A stretch of DNA of 64,000 bases from NCBI RefSeq assembly GCF_050436995.1, contig NC_134764.1, positions 3,906,001 to 3,970,000 on the forward strand, given 5' to 3'. The notes beneath the pieces were generated by a model. That model was not told the origin of the DNA and ran no database searches. It saw nothing but the letters and a program-made list of their open reading frames with translations. This stretch comes from Anticarsia gemmatalis. Lineage: Eukaryota; Arthropoda; Insecta; Lepidoptera; Erebidae. Positions 45,852 through 59,200 of the stretch are shown here, piece by piece. The translations under genes were made by a program, and so were the position numbers. Within the stretch, counting starts at the first letter, position 1; each line of letters begins with the position of its first letter.

Positions 45852-48050
45852 ATGTCTACAATGACGGGCTCGTCGTGGGAAGGTGCGTATGAAGCCCGTT
45901 GTGTACCGGTTCACCTGCCCGAGATTTGTGACGTTGCAATGTAAAATGTATCAACATAGGAACATAATAGCATTGTACTGAATTTCTCTTGCAAGTTTCA
46001 ACAGATTCCAAAAATCCCTGAGCAACATCCTCAGTCTAAATCGTGAAATTGATTATTCTCGTAAATCCAACAGTATTTTTTGCCGTCTATATATGAAGTT
46101 TTCTTTACAAAAACACGTATTCAGTATAATAAAATTGTTGTTTTCATATGATATTTCTTAAATTGATATATAATTTGTAATTCTATAACTATTAGTGTGG
46201 TTGATGGTTCCTACTCTGTTATTATCATTGACATAGATGATAAACAAAAATATTTCATACAACTGATAAACATCAGACTATGCTGATTGTGATTATACTA
46301 TGATATAAATATAATTTTTGTATTTCAAATTACAATACATTTAGAAGGAGATAGGTAGCCAATCCATACATGCCTTAACTTCAACACATTCTTCCATATT
46401 AGATATTTCGTCTTTTTATAATATATTAACCACACAAATAAATGTTGAAACTGCAGTCGGATTTATAAAATAAGAAAACATTTCATAGAATTTTGTTTTA
46501 AACTTTATATATCTTTCAGATTTGCGAAAACAAGCCCGTCTCCTAGAAAATGATATAGATGTGAAGTTAGTAGCATTTAGCAAGTTGGGTGTGAGCTCAG
46601 CAAGCTCAGGGCTCAGTTCAGAGAGTGTGCCTCTAATAAACAGTGATGATATGTTTGACACCATGTCCATGGAGCTGCAACAGTTACTTAACAAGGTATT
46701 TGTTTAATTCATTGTTGAGTCAAGAAGAGTATAAGAATTTCATAGGTAAAGCCGGAGACTCCCATAAGGGAAAAGGATCTGATTTTATACTAGTGTCCTG
46801 TTGCATGTCATATGCGTATTAATAATTGTCTAGATTCATTAATGGTCTTTGAAGAACCAAGATAATATTTGTAATAATTCACATCTACTATATTTACTAT
46901 TTATCTGTTATATTTCAGTTATCCTCAATAAATGACAAAATGGCAGACTTGGCACCAAGTGGCACAGCTACAATGCACACTATTAAAAGGCATAGAGAAA
47001 TACTTATGGTGAGTAAACAATCAAATTTAATTCCAATTTAAAGTACCTAGTAGTATTAAGGTGGACCCTGTAGATGGATCTACTGGACTAATTTGGTCAT
47101 TGCAAACCTAGCTCCTGCCTATTTAAGCTTCTAAAACAAAATTGCACATCTTGTGCGTCATAAATATTTTTTTGTTGTTGATAGGACTATCAACAAGAGT
47201 TCTCTAAGACGTCAGCGAGAGTAAGCGCGCGGCGTGAGCGTGAAGAATTACTCCGCGGCGGCAGTCCACCGCCCGCCGCCACCATAGGCCTCAGTCGCCG
47301 CGACCAGTACAGCAAGGAGGCCAATCATCTACACAGGTATATACATATTTTATATATTATATAACTGTTCCTACTTATAAACTCAATAATAATATAATCT
47401 GTTTGTTTCGAATTGTTATTCATGCCTGTTAACGGCATGACGTGAAATTGAAATCTTTTACCTCCAAGAGTTTGTACCAAAAGTTGTATTTTATATGTAA
47501 TATATATTAACTCTGTGGCTGTTTTTGTGGATATTGCAAGTGTCTTACAAAATGTTTGTTGTGATAGTTCTCATATACTGGTGGATGAACAAATCAACAT
47601 AGCAATGGAGGCGCGCGACCACCTCGCCTCGCAGCGACAAACCTTTAAACGGATGCAGACCACCTTCAATAACATTACCAACAGGTAAACATTTTGATAT
47701 TATTTTAATTTATTTATTTAAACTTCATGCGAATACATTGCACAAGGCAGACGTAATTCTCTCCCAATCAATCTATGGGGGATGCAGACAGATATAAGTA
47801 TTATCGCCGAAATATAATTTTAACTTCAAAACAGCTTGCTTTGAATCTACTGAGACGAAATTTTCTCGTTTTGCTTTTACACAGTACTGAAATGTTCTAT
47901 AACAATGACGAACCCATATTAAATTTCAGATTCCCAATGCTGAACAGTCTAATGTACCGGATCAACGCTCGCAAGCGCCGCGATTCCTTGATCCTCGGCC
48001 TCGTGGTGGCCGTGTGCACGTTCCTACTGCTACTCTACGCATTCCACTAA
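45852..48050 (+). CDS. GOSR1: Golgi SNAP receptor complex member 1 (Gos28), Qb-SNARE
   Basis: Six exons (45852-45882, 46520-46695, 46919-47008, 47185-47336, 47568-47684, 47930-48050) encode 228 aa, close to the length of insect Gos28. The protein is a tail-anchored SNARE acting in ER-to-Golgi and intra-Golgi vesicle fusion. It starts MSTMTGSSWEDLRKQARLLE, the family N-terminal helix. The regulatory coil continues through MSMELQQLLNKLSSINDKMA. The SNARE motif covers about residues 155-205 (DEQINIAMEARDHLASQRQT, then FKRMQTTFNNITNRFPMLNS), and the C-terminal anchor is ILGLVVAVCTFLLLLYAFH. The start was chosen because the tiny first exon splices in phase 1 to restore the conserved WEDLRKQAR. A long 3' region follows that includes a piggyBac-like element. 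Confidence 0.95.
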
Positions 48051-51048
48051 CGCATTCTATGACGACTGAGTGAGTGAATGATATTACTGCCGTATGTAGT
48101 GAGTGCTTGGTTACATCGTTATAGTGTCCTTCAACTGTACTTCTAAACTGTAGATCTCACATCATAAAGTCTATCTCTCTTGTGGTGAGGATGAAAGTTA
48201 TCGAGTTCCTAATTTATCCATGATAAATACTTAATTGATTGCTCTTTTAAGCATTTCTGGGTTTTTCACTGTTCAGCATGGAAACAGAGAAGGTTTAACA
48301 TGTCTATTGAAAGGTCAGACTGCTTTTTATTGATGAGAATATAAGCAGGTTGATAATATAATTAAACAGAGCACAGGTCTTCTTTCAGAATGAGGATTGA
48401 CTAATCCATGTGAAAAATGACTATGCAATTGAAATGTATCAATTAAATGAAAGTGTAACTAAAATGTCTGGTGATACAGATACTATTCATAATATTAACC
48501 GTAAAACTCAAATGGTTACAGTTCACAGACACGATAATATGACGTCACTGTTGCTCGCTAAACGTACCGCGGTGTGATGTGCAAGTGAGAGCGATTGTGA
48601 CAATTCGACTGATTGTTTCGGGATTCTGTTGCTTTTACTTTAACCCATTCACTGCCTAGCTGAAAATTAACGACATTACCCAGATTCCGCTGTATTATGA
48701 TATCAGCCCGCCCATCGGCGGGTCCGGCATCTCGATTAAGTATCCTTGCCCGCCCATCGGCGTTTTTGGCATGTAGCTGTAGATTTCGACATAAACCGTT
48801 TCACATGTTCAGTTTACATGTACTGTACCGTGTTTAAAGCGTGTATGTGAAGTTTCCTGCGATATTTGTGATAAAATTGTGACAGTTTTATTGGTTATTA
48901 GCTGAAATAGAAATGGAGCATGAAGTTAAGGCATAACTCTCACTTAATTAATCTAAGATGAATCAAAATCATACAATCCTAAAAATTAAGCTAATATATA
49001 TGTAAAGAAATCTATTAGGCCTTTTAAAAACCCACATATATGTGCCTTTTTTAATTGTCAGGTGTCGTCAATCCTTGGGTACATTAAATTACATACTTAG
49101 TTAAAAAAAGTACATTATGCAAATTTGCTTACAATAAATTTTTATCGTTCCTCCTATTTACTATATGTAATATTTTCTTTCTTTTGTTCAGACAATACAA
49201 CTGAATTTGTTATACACAGGTAAATATGGTTTATGACTTCTGGGTCCTACCATGATCATTATGTCTGCTGTTTTTTCGTGCAAAATGATTTAGCTCGTGC
49301 GATATTTGTTTGCGCTTCTGGCCAGAACATTTTTTTTATGCGTGTAGGTTATAAATCTTCTTATTATATTTTATCGACGCAAAACAACATCAATTTCTAT
49401 TAAAGGTAACTTAATTTTAGTTAAAATTTATAATTATAAAATTTTAGTTAAAATTATAGTTCTTATCTAATTTCACAAAAGGTTGTTAAATCCTGAATAA
49501 GTGTTATGCCCGCCCATGGGCGGGTTCGGCATGAAAAGTCGGAATTGACTTTTTTCCAAACCTGAGATATCTGCAGGCCGTTTTGATAACGAATAAATTT
49601 TAGTAAAACGAATCATTTCACAAAATCTTTCATTTTTCTAATGGTTATTGGCTTAGATATCGGAGGTTAAAATCCAACCGCCCATGGGCGGGCTCGGCGT
49701 GTCAGTAAAAACGTTTCACCCGCCGATGGGCGTGCACGGCACTGAATGGGTTAAGATGTACCGTGATTTATTATTATAGTGTCCAGTTATCAATGATAAT
49801 ATGATTAAAACGTTACGTCTTTCTAGTTTCGTGATATTAATCCAATGTAATTTCGCTGATAATTGAAACTAATATTGACAATAAGCTGTTGATCATTATT
49901 TTATCATTTCAGACTGGACACGACTTTAGTTGTTATTAAAGCATTTTAAAATTCTATATTTAAGTTGTTGGTAAATTTTTGGTTAAATACATTTTCGAGA
50001 GTTCTGGGGAGTGTGGTTCACATGTGAATGTGATTTTAATACATTGTTATGTCTTTTCGACTTACTAGCACCAAAATACTTTTATAATTACTTATTTATT
50101 AGTCTTGTATGTAAAATGATTATGTCTATTATCATAGGCCTAACATATTATGTAATATAGATATATGTAAATACTCTTATCATCCTGTATGTAAACTATT
50201 ATATCAAAATAAAACAAATTATTTTAAAAGTTTTTTTTTATTTAAGGTCTTACAAGGGAGTAAAATCCTATTGAAACTTTATTACTTTTACGTAAAAGTA
50301 ATGTAGGTGTATTATGTATAAAAAAGTATGACACGATAAGATTAGTATACCCTGTAAAAACATGGACGAATAAATTAAAATCACATTTTTTGGCCATAAA
50401 ATCCATTTAGTTACAGGTAAAAATATGCATACATAATAGCACTTATTCTTTCATGTACACATTTGCTTAAAACTAGTATAACATTCAAAGTCAGAAGATT
50501 GTTCGTTATAAGTCAGCACACTGTATTTAGCATGCATGCACAACTTACGATTGCCTATCGTAAGCCGCGTTTCATATCGCGCCTATCGCTCGGGGACGAA
50601 GCATGGCGGCTGTACAAACACCGTGCCCGTGAGATCAGATTGTTTGATGAGAGGATGTACAATGTCAAATAGCCTAGCCTTTCTTCAAAAGTATGTTGGA
50701 GTCAACAACATGCAGCTATGCATGCAGCTGAATATCAGTAATTTACATGAAGAGACTGCCTATCGGACCTCCACGGCCCAGATACCTGATTTGTAACCCA
50801 ATCTTCGCTAAGACTAGTTGTCAGATTTTCAAGCTTCTGACTATAGGTAACAACTGTCAAAGTACTTTAAAATTGACAGTGGGGACCCACGATTTGACGT
50901 GGCTTCAAAAACGCTGGTATACGATACGTTTAAAATAATCACCCATCCAGGGAACAACCTCGGCAAGTGTAGCTTAACCTCAGAACTTGATCTGCGCGGC
51001 TGTTGGTACTTAGTCACGAGCTCGAGTTCTAAGTCTGCGTTTGTGGGG
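48051..51048. other. GOSR1 3' region, with piggyBac-like element
   Basis: A likely poly(A) signal AAAATAAAAC lies near 50205, but AATAAA also occurs inside the transposon (near 49134 and 49592). Between about 50260 and 51048 two short overlapping ORFs (50463-50672 and 50536-50796) have no recognisable features, and I see no gene there. Confidence 0.45.
48644..49750. mobile_element. piggyBac-like non-autonomous element
   Basis: TTAA at 48640-48643 and 49751-49754 flanks ends CCCATTCACTGCC and GGCACTGAATGGG, 13-bp inverted repeats with one mismatch. TTAA duplication and CCC...GGG ends define the piggyBac superfamily. Near each end lie GC-rich palindromes of the form GCCCGCCCATGGGCGGG: 48706-48722, 48748-48762, 49508-49524, 49678-49692 and 49719-49732. 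Each is followed by a short tract and GGCAT or GGCGT. They stand out in AT-rich DNA and may be transposase binding sites (inference). No transposase ORF remains. Confidence 0.82.
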
Positions 51049-52689
51049 TCATGACTCATGCAATGCTTCATAGTGCGCTCGTAGAGAACAGCGTTGAGTA
51101 AATGTGCTAGTGCAGTCTGGGCATTTGAATGGCCGTTCACCCGTGTGCGTGCGCATGTGCTTTTCAACATCACCCTTCGTCGCGAACTTCTTGCCACAAC
51201 CATCTACTGTACAAACTATTGTCTTATTGTGGGACCGCTGGTGACAGTACACCTTCTTCCATGTTGGAAAGGACTTGGGGCATAACTGAAACACAAATCA
51301 AGATAATTTTGAATTAGAAGTAGTGTTTGAATAAATAAAAACTATTTTATAGTCAACAGTACAAGGGTTTGTAGAAAGATTTTAATACAAACCAATGGCC
51401 TTCAGCACCTATACTGACTAAAACTATACTCTAATATCCTTGAGAATCAGTGTGTATTGGTGAAAATTCCTTGAAAACCTTGACAATACATTTTGAGTTA
51501 AACAGACACTAACAGACAGGCATAGGCCTAGTCTGTCTGTTGTCTGTTTAACAAATGTGGGAGACTTTATAAAAGAATTATAATATTAAGATGATATATT
51601 CATAGGTACTTACTCCACAAGTGTAAGTCACAGCCACTTCATCAGCATTGTTAGTGACGGTGTAATTTTTTGATATTCCATATTTAGTACCTTCTATGTA
51701 TTTGTAGTCCTTTCCTGGGGAAGTCTGGAAAATCAAATTAAATCAAGTTTCTGGGTTTCATAGTTAGTTTAAAAGGAATATCATGAAACTTTACATACCA
51801 CATTCTGAGAAGAAATCAGTAAATCTTTCCTTACAGCAATCTTCTTCATTACTTCATTCTTACTCTAAAAGAAACAGAACATTTAAAAAATAAACTGTGC
51901 ATTTAATGTTACTGCATTATTTTTTATTCATACAGAGTATCTGTATCTATGTCTAACAATATAGTAGATACCCGAGGTATGGATGTAATAAGGGGACTAT
52001 TTCAAATTTTATTTTGTTTCACATGCACACTTGTTTATTATTTACTGATCGATAGACTAATATTTGGTATTTTTTTAGATAGATTCATACTTTTTCAGGA
52101 GAGCTTGATCTCCGTCTTTTTACTGTCTCATAATGTGTGTCTTCTGCACCATCAGGGATACCATTAAAGTCACTATGTGGGTCATTGTTACTGTTTGACA
52201 CATTTGGCACATTTTCCTCAAGATTCTGGGTCTGTAAAGGACATGATCAAAGTCTGTTATGATTCAAATCAAAAAAATAACACATGAAAGCAACTTCTAA
52301 GTGAAAATGTAGGACATACCTCATCGGTCTCATCTGAATTATTTTGGCTGGCAAATATATTTCTTATCCGCAATTCATTTGCCTCAACTAATATCCTTAA
52401 TTGTTTTGCACTTTTTACAGTTTCCAGACATTGTGAGCATATCTTTCGAGGCAGGTGACTAGAATATGTGATCTTAAAATAAACAGTAAAAAGGTTTAAG
52501 TTATACATTTAGTCAGTAATGTTCACTAAACATGTTATTATTGTATAATGTGTTGTTATTGTTACATACTCTTACTCCGGTACACAGAAGAACGTCTAGA
52601 ACCAAGTCTTCATTCTCAAATAAATCTGTAGATCCAGATTCTTGCAGACATAATCTACACACTTCCGAATATATCTCATCTTCGTCCAT
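51049..52689 (-). CDS. Small ZAD zinc-finger protein with three C2H2 fingers
   Basis: Six exons (52570-52689, 52320-52472, 52091-52231, 51799-51864, 51614-51724, 51049-51285) join in phase 0 throughout to 275 aa. The ZAD domain (residues 1-85) has C11/C14 in YSEVCRLCLQ and C52/C55 in RKICSQCLE. A long acidic linker with KRRRSSSPEK, a possible nuclear localisation signal, follows. The fingers come last: C-x2-C split by an intron (TCG then LCPKSFPTWKKVYCHQRSH), CTVDGCGKKFATKGDVEKHM followed by RTH with C-x4-C spacing, and CPDCTSTFTQRCSLRAHYEA. The last finger ends H-x4-H and the protein stops four residues later. Probably a DNA-binding regulator with unknown target. I do not recognise a specific orthologue. 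A palindromic stretch at about 51505-51551 lies in its last intron. Confidence 0.88.
51505..51551. repeat. Inverted repeat in the last intron of the small ZAD gene
   Basis: GTTAAACAGACACTAACAGA on the left pairs with CTGTCTGTTGTCTGTTTAAC on the right around a centre GGCATAGGCC, with a short bulge. It may be a small foldback relic. Confidence 0.5.
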
Positions 52690-54335
52690 ATCTCAACGTA
52701 ATATTAAATATTTGAATTATTTAAAAACTTGCACAAAGTACACAAAACCCATGTGTCCACAATGAAACGTCAATGGAATGCTTTAAGTTTATAATTTATT
52801 TTAGAAAAGACTTGGAACGCGATGACATAATAATTCTTGGTGTTGCCAACTAATAAAAAAATGTGGTAATGGAAAATAATAATATATTAGTCGAATAAAC
52901 AAAGATCAGTTTTATAAAATTCGTAATAAAAGCGGTCAATTCAAAATTTGTACATATCGACTCCTTGCTGATATCTATGTGATCTATCTATTGTTGACAT
53001 TGCCTAAAATCACTTAAAATAAACCCCAAAAAATATGAATCAGTATTTCTGTAGATATAGTGTATATATTTTGTGAAAAATATATTTGTTTTAGAAATGG
53101 TGCAGTAAATTGTATATCTTATATTGTGTTCTTAAAACATAATACTATATACCACTAGCAATTCCGACAAAAATCAATTAAACGGAGTAACGGTAAGGCT
53201 AAGAACCGTGATTGTAATGTAGGTACTTCTTTTATTGTATGATGTATGCAGGTTTTTGACAAACTTACTATTTCTAGATAGACGTAGCTTGCTCTAGATC
53301 CGTCTTAGTAGGTAGCAGCGCGCTTGATAGTCACGAATGTTATGATCCAGTATCCTTGGAAACTAACGGGGACGCTTTAAGTTTTCAAAATCGATATACC
53401 TAGTAGTTTTTAAAATAATACATCTAGGTGCACTATCTAGAGCCTTCCTTTATCGTATAGGTACATGTACAATAACAGTTAAGTAGATAGTTGGGTGCAC
53501 GACTCCGCTTTGTCACGAATTCATGATGCCTTGAGGTGAGTATAGTTATTTGACTATTGGCGGTTTAAAGTTATTAAGTATTTTATTAGGTTTGAAAAAG
53601 TATTTACAAAATATACAAGTCTGATTATTCTGATGGTTGTTATTGCTTCCTTCAAACTTGCTTGAAAAGAGATCTAGTAAATAACGTAGATTTGGCTAAC
53701 TTGGTAAGTTACACATACTGTTTGTTTACATCCCAGTAATACGTACCTATACTGACTACTTATGTACATATATGAGTATCAGAATATATTTTTTGTAATA
53801 AAAAATAAGTTTAATTTGATCATGCACGTTGTGACGAAAAATCTTTCTTTTCGCCTAATTATAATTACTTACTAATGATTTAAAATTCAGCAATAATATG
53901 AAATAAGTTCCTAACTCTTTGATGAGTAATTCAAATAGTTCATCCGTGAATACCTAACTAGCCTTGATCGTTAATATGTGTCAATGATTTAAGCTTTTCT
54001 CTAGGTACTTAATGTACACGTTTACACGCAATAGATTATAGATTATCCTTCATAATTATCAAGGTTGTTAGGTAAAGCGACACTTCAACTTAAATCCCTC
54101 GATTTAATACAAACACTTATTGACTTATATTAAAATTATACGGAGGTCACAACTTATAGCTCAGATAACTGACAAATCGTTTAATAAAAACATTAAGTTT
54201 GTCTAATTAATTATGAACGAGCGAAATTAATCACATACTCATCAAAAAGTTGAGTTACTGTATACGAAGCGCTTGCGTGTTGTTGATACGCGGTCGTAGC
54301 GGGATATCAACTTTCGTAGAAGTTAGACGACGCTC

Positions 54336-54415
54336 GTAGCGCGAGCACGGCACCCGCCCGCCTACGGCACCGTAGCACATGCAGGACAGCCGCCCGCCTA
54401 CGACGTCGTAGCGCA
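54336..54415. repeat. Short GC-rich tandem duplication
   Basis: Two copies of a block reading CCGCCCGCCTACG followed by a short run and CGTAGC, near 54351 and 54389. They are preceded by further CGTAGCG occurrences from 54283. They stand out in otherwise AT-rich DNA. Origin unknown. Confidence 0.45.
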
Positions 54416-55847
54416 GCTTTAATTTTTGTGAGGGATTTATTTCGTAAGTTATTCAACATTTTTATAGTATCATATTAACACGTTGTTTTAAAATAATAAT
54501 ATACCTAACTTAATAGAACAAACAAATATAAAACTATAACTAATAGGTAATATTAAAAATACGCTTGAATTTCTTTATTTATTCTCATCTAATTTGGTTA
54601 ATTTACAAAAGTTGATCAATTTTAATTAACAATATTTTATGTAAAACGTTTTATACTCGTACGTATATTTCCAGCAGCTTTCTTGAACACAAACAAAGGA
54701 TTGATTGATTTAATTCCCTACAGGTATCATAGAGTCGCGTGTGGAATGTTACCATTAACTCGTCGCTAACGTTAATCACCGGTGCCCTGTTACTCACAAA
54801 GAAATCACATAACGATTTTGATTATACGGTAGTGTTCTCTTGAAAGGTTTTCTTTTGCCTTGTAATGAATCTTGAGGAAAAATTCCTTTTTTTTACTAAT
54901 AATAACGTGAATTATTGAAAGTCATGCAGTTATTTTAAAAAGTCCGTGAAATACCAAAATAGACAAGGTTATAGCGAATCAATAGTTATTAATTACGTAC
55001 ATTTTAATTAATTAAACTTTATTTTATGTTGCTTGTCATGTAGTATTAAACGTATGTGCATTAGCTGGTATTAACCATTGACGGTTATAGTTATATAAGT
55101 TAATATTGTAAGCTATTTCAAAGAAAAAAAGGATTTTTGTTATACTTTTGTCGATCACAAGAATCACAACCAAAGCTGGCTCTACGTATCTCTATAGTCC
55201 GATAACTTAGTAGAGAGCCTTGGCACGCACGATTTTTCTAGATTGGGTGTAATTAAAATAGAATAATAATAGGATAGAAAGGAGATATTTGCCCGGAAAA
55301 GGAACCATTAATTAAGTTTGAACCAGATAAGCAACTTACTTAACGAATTTATAAAACATTGACTAGCTTTCTACAATTTCTACGAACTATTTGAGTAACA
55401 CATTACGTTAATATATTAACATTATTTACTTATATTGGAACTATATCAAGGTAATAGAGTGTTCAGATCGCAGATAACGTGACACACAAACATATTACTT
55501 CATTTGGGTCATCGTGTCGGTCACCATGATGGACTGATTGACAACACATCAAATATTCATGGCGGTCTACTTTTACCTCGGACATGTGCGACGATACATT
55601 ATCCACTTACCCCATTTTCATAAGTGGTTCATAAACAATGCTTTACTTACTAAATGACAAGTTTATTTTTTATTCATTACACATTTACTGAAAGTAAGCC
55701 CCTGTACTTTTGATAATCGCCTGTGAGCTATGAGAACGTTTACATTATGGGAATAGGTCGAGTAAGAAACAACTCTTTTTAAGTTAAATCCTGTTTACCT
55801 TAAACCCAAGGATGCGGCCAAGTACACACTTGAATTAGAATGCATAA

Positions 55848-56099
55848 TCTATACTAATATAATAAAGCTGAAGAGTTTGTTTGTTTGTTTGTTTGAACGC
55901 GCTAATCTCAGGAACTACTGGTCCGATTTGAAAAATTCTTTCAGTGTTAGATAGCCCATTTATCGAGGAAGGCTATAGGCTATATAACATCACGCTACGG
56001 TCATTAGGAGCGGAGTAGCATCGAAAAATGTTACAAAAACGGGGAAAATTTTGACACATTCTCTTAGGTGACGCAAGCGAAGTTGCGCGGGTCAGCTAG
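55848..56099 (+). mobile_element. Helitron-like non-autonomous element, copy 4
   Basis: Plus-strand copy: starts TCTATACTAATATAATAAAG after A (55847) and ends GGGTCAGCTAG before T (56100). The hairpin CGCAAGCGAAGTTGCGC lies eight bases before the terminal CTAG. This is the best copy for defining both ends. Confidence 0.78.
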
Positions 56100-56289
56100 T
56101 TTAGGATATAAGCATTTTGGGTGGCACCACGGCAACCTGAGGATTGTTATTTTATTGCTGGTTCGAGCTTTCAACAAGATTTCAAGAACTTAGATGTTGT
56201 GTGCTGTTCAAGGGAGGAACAGACCTTTAACTCAATCTTGAATAAGGATTTATGAGGTTTATTCTGTTGTTTGTTGTTCAGGGTAGACG

Positions 56290-59200
56290 ATGAGTGAGCG
56301 AGGCGCTCGTCGCGGCGCCGGCGCACCCTTCTACGCGCCGCTGCGGCGCAAGACCTCCGCCGAGATCATCAGCGAAGCGCGAGCCGCTATTTACGGAGGT
56401 AAGTTTTTAATAATGTGATGATGACGATGTGACGTCTTGCAATAAGGTCAGGTGCATAGTACTCGTGAACGGCGGTCCTGATTGATGAGATATTATTATA
56501 TGGATTTGAATGATGCGATGTTTACAGAGATCGTAGCAAGTGACGTTCTTTGGTCTTTTTGTGTAAGAATGTATGTATTTAATAGGGGAAAATGACTAAG
56601 TTTAATAAATTAGAGCCATAAGTTGTATTTACTCACACAACAGTTGTAAGTAAATACATAAAAGTTTCGGTATAAGTTCTGTCAAACGAGTCCACTTCCT
56701 TTGATGTCTTCATTAAACTTGTAAACTATATTATTAAAATCGATGAGGCTATTTCTACTGATTAGGACTTTATATTGATTTATTACTACAACTACGTCGT
56801 AAGTTCAATAATAAACTTTATTTATTCATGTCGGGCTTTACGCTCTACCTATCTATCGAGCGATTAATTAAAAACCACTCAGAATGATCGCTAATATCTG
56901 CAAAGCCCACCGACGGTATCTACAGTAGACGTTTAATCAATGCAATATCGCGGAATTGATCAAAACGTTATCGTTTTTCGCACATCGATTGTGATAGCAT
57001 GGCGGTTAAATTAGCGCTACCCGCCTCGCCGTCGTATATCGCACGAGTGAACTAATGTGCCGCAGTCACGCACCACCAAACACTGGATAATACAATTCCG
57101 TAGTTTTCAATATAACAGCTTATTTTTGTGTCACCATGTATGTCACATAACGGGTTGACTTTATAACCTTCTACACGAACTTAATGTTTCCACATACCTA
57201 TCGAAAACACCTTAAAATAGAAGCTTTATGGTCTAACTTGGATGAAACTTTTCAAGGACTTGAATTGAATAAGTCTTTGTCTTGATAGAAATTGGATTAG
57301 TTTCGGAGTTATTGAGTTCTTTTTTACAAGAGAAAGTTCTTCAGGAAACAGTTAAACTTCAATATATGTACCTAGTTACTTGAGTTATTGAAGTTGGACC
57401 TGAATCGAAGGTTCATTATAGATATTAGGATTTCGCGTTACCTTCCTTTACCATATTCTCGACTATCATGGTGCTATTGTATTGAAATCAGCAGAATAGA
57501 TACTTACGTTTCAATACACTTGTATGAAGACGATCTACAACTACTAGATAAGAGGTATAAATTATAATTAGGCAAGACCACGAGGTAGGTCGTGGTCGGC
57601 ATGGTCTTAGCTAAGTCTACCAGCAACACATTTCTTGTTATACTTAGTAAATGTTGAGGTAGACAATGCTTAGAACGGGCGTATTCCTTAATTTCAAGTC
57701 TTCATTAAAGGTTTATTAGTTTTTTTTTATTGCTACCTTATTAAAACATTTGCATAGGAACTAGAATTTCTTCCGTATTTCTCAAATACCTTTGAAAATA
57801 CAGCGTACGAATACAGAAAATTGTTTTTGGATTCCGAAAATACATTGGTGGTATCGGAATGATGGTTGTTTTGTGTCGTACCGGTACATTACACCCTCTG
57901 GTTCTTTGTGTTGTTGTTCGGAGGCGGTGTGGCGCGAGGTCACGCGGTCATTCCGTCTTGTTATTTTGTTACCGGCTTGGTTGCCACGGTGAAACACCTC
58001 ACACGCGATCTTTACATTAATAGCTCGGTTTACAGCGAAAAATTTAAATCAAAACGCCTTATAACGTAGTGCAAACAAAAGGTCATTGTCGTACAAGTTA
58101 ATGTAAGCAAGCAGCTCCAAAATGTTAGATTTTCAATGCCAATGTTAAAACATGTTGAAGAAATTTTTCTAAAACATAAATCTGTAGAATTAATCGTCCA
58201 TGACAGTTTTCAAATTCATCTGTTACCATTAACCATTCCATACGTATGGCTTTCTAATTAAGTAATATTACTCTTCTATATTATTCTTTAAGCTTCGATG
58301 GCCTGCAAAGTTCAATAGTCCTTCATTACACTGAGTAACACTGGATAGACATAAAGAACCAACACAATATTAACGTGCAAATGATAATTTGTAGGTACAT
58401 CTTGGCATATGCATTGTGTATGCATCCGTATGAACTATAAGTATGATGGAAATTTGCAGAAGAGTCGGATTAACGTAGAGTCAAAACATATGTAAATGTA
58501 AAACAATAGAGCCACTTCTTAGGTTACTAACATTTTATGTTATTCAAAGCTATCACGCGAACTGTTTGAAACTTTTGAAGTATTAAAGCTAAATTATTTA
58601 GTCTATAAAGACATCTTTATAATGATCGCAGGTATATTTTACAAAAACACTTAAGGTATAGTGGCTATTGATTTTGTAGGAAATGGGTTTCAAGAGAGAG
58701 TAAAAATTTACTAAATAAAATGTCACGTCCAAGTTACGCGCCGTCTCTGGAATCCTTGTTTCTTGAAGTTTTCATCAACAGTTGTTAAGAACGGAGAAAC
58801 TCTTCTCTTAGGACCTTCCCTATTCTGTAGTCTTCTACAAATGCGTTTGTGCAGAGATGAGTGGTGCATCAAACAGTGGTGGTGGAGGAGCTGGCGGCGC
58901 CCTCCGTGCCTTGCGCACGCGCCGCCCCTACACTCCTCGGGAGCCACAGCGCGCACTGTACACCGAGCGCACGCGCATCAAGGAAACCAGACCACCTAGC
59001 GCGTTTGAGTAAGTCCCAACAAAACGTATAAAGATAAATCATAAGATAAAGCTAAGCTGGCTATAAGCCTACAGATAAATCATAAGGGTCTTCAAAAATT
59101 ACTAACTTAACCAAACCTCTATCAAATCTTGTGGCTAGTAACCGAAATCTGTTTTACGACCCGTTCAGCACTTATTAAGCTATGCTACAGTTGTGTACTT

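Larger units (their letters stand above)
52690..56289. other. Long gene-free stretch before ARMC2
   Basis: AT-rich with no ORF or splice pattern that I can support. It contains a GC-rich repeated block near 54336-54415 and a Helitron-like copy at 55848-56099. The ARMC2 promoter should lie in its right part. Confidence 0.45.

Noticed and set aside
50463..50796. Overlapping ORFs of 69 and 86 codons
   Set aside because: No homology that I can recognise, no splice context; likely chance ORFs in repeat-like sequence.
57792..58069. ORFs in ARMC2 intron 1
   Set aside because: Three frames open by chance around a GC-richer patch; no conserved motif or splice pattern.
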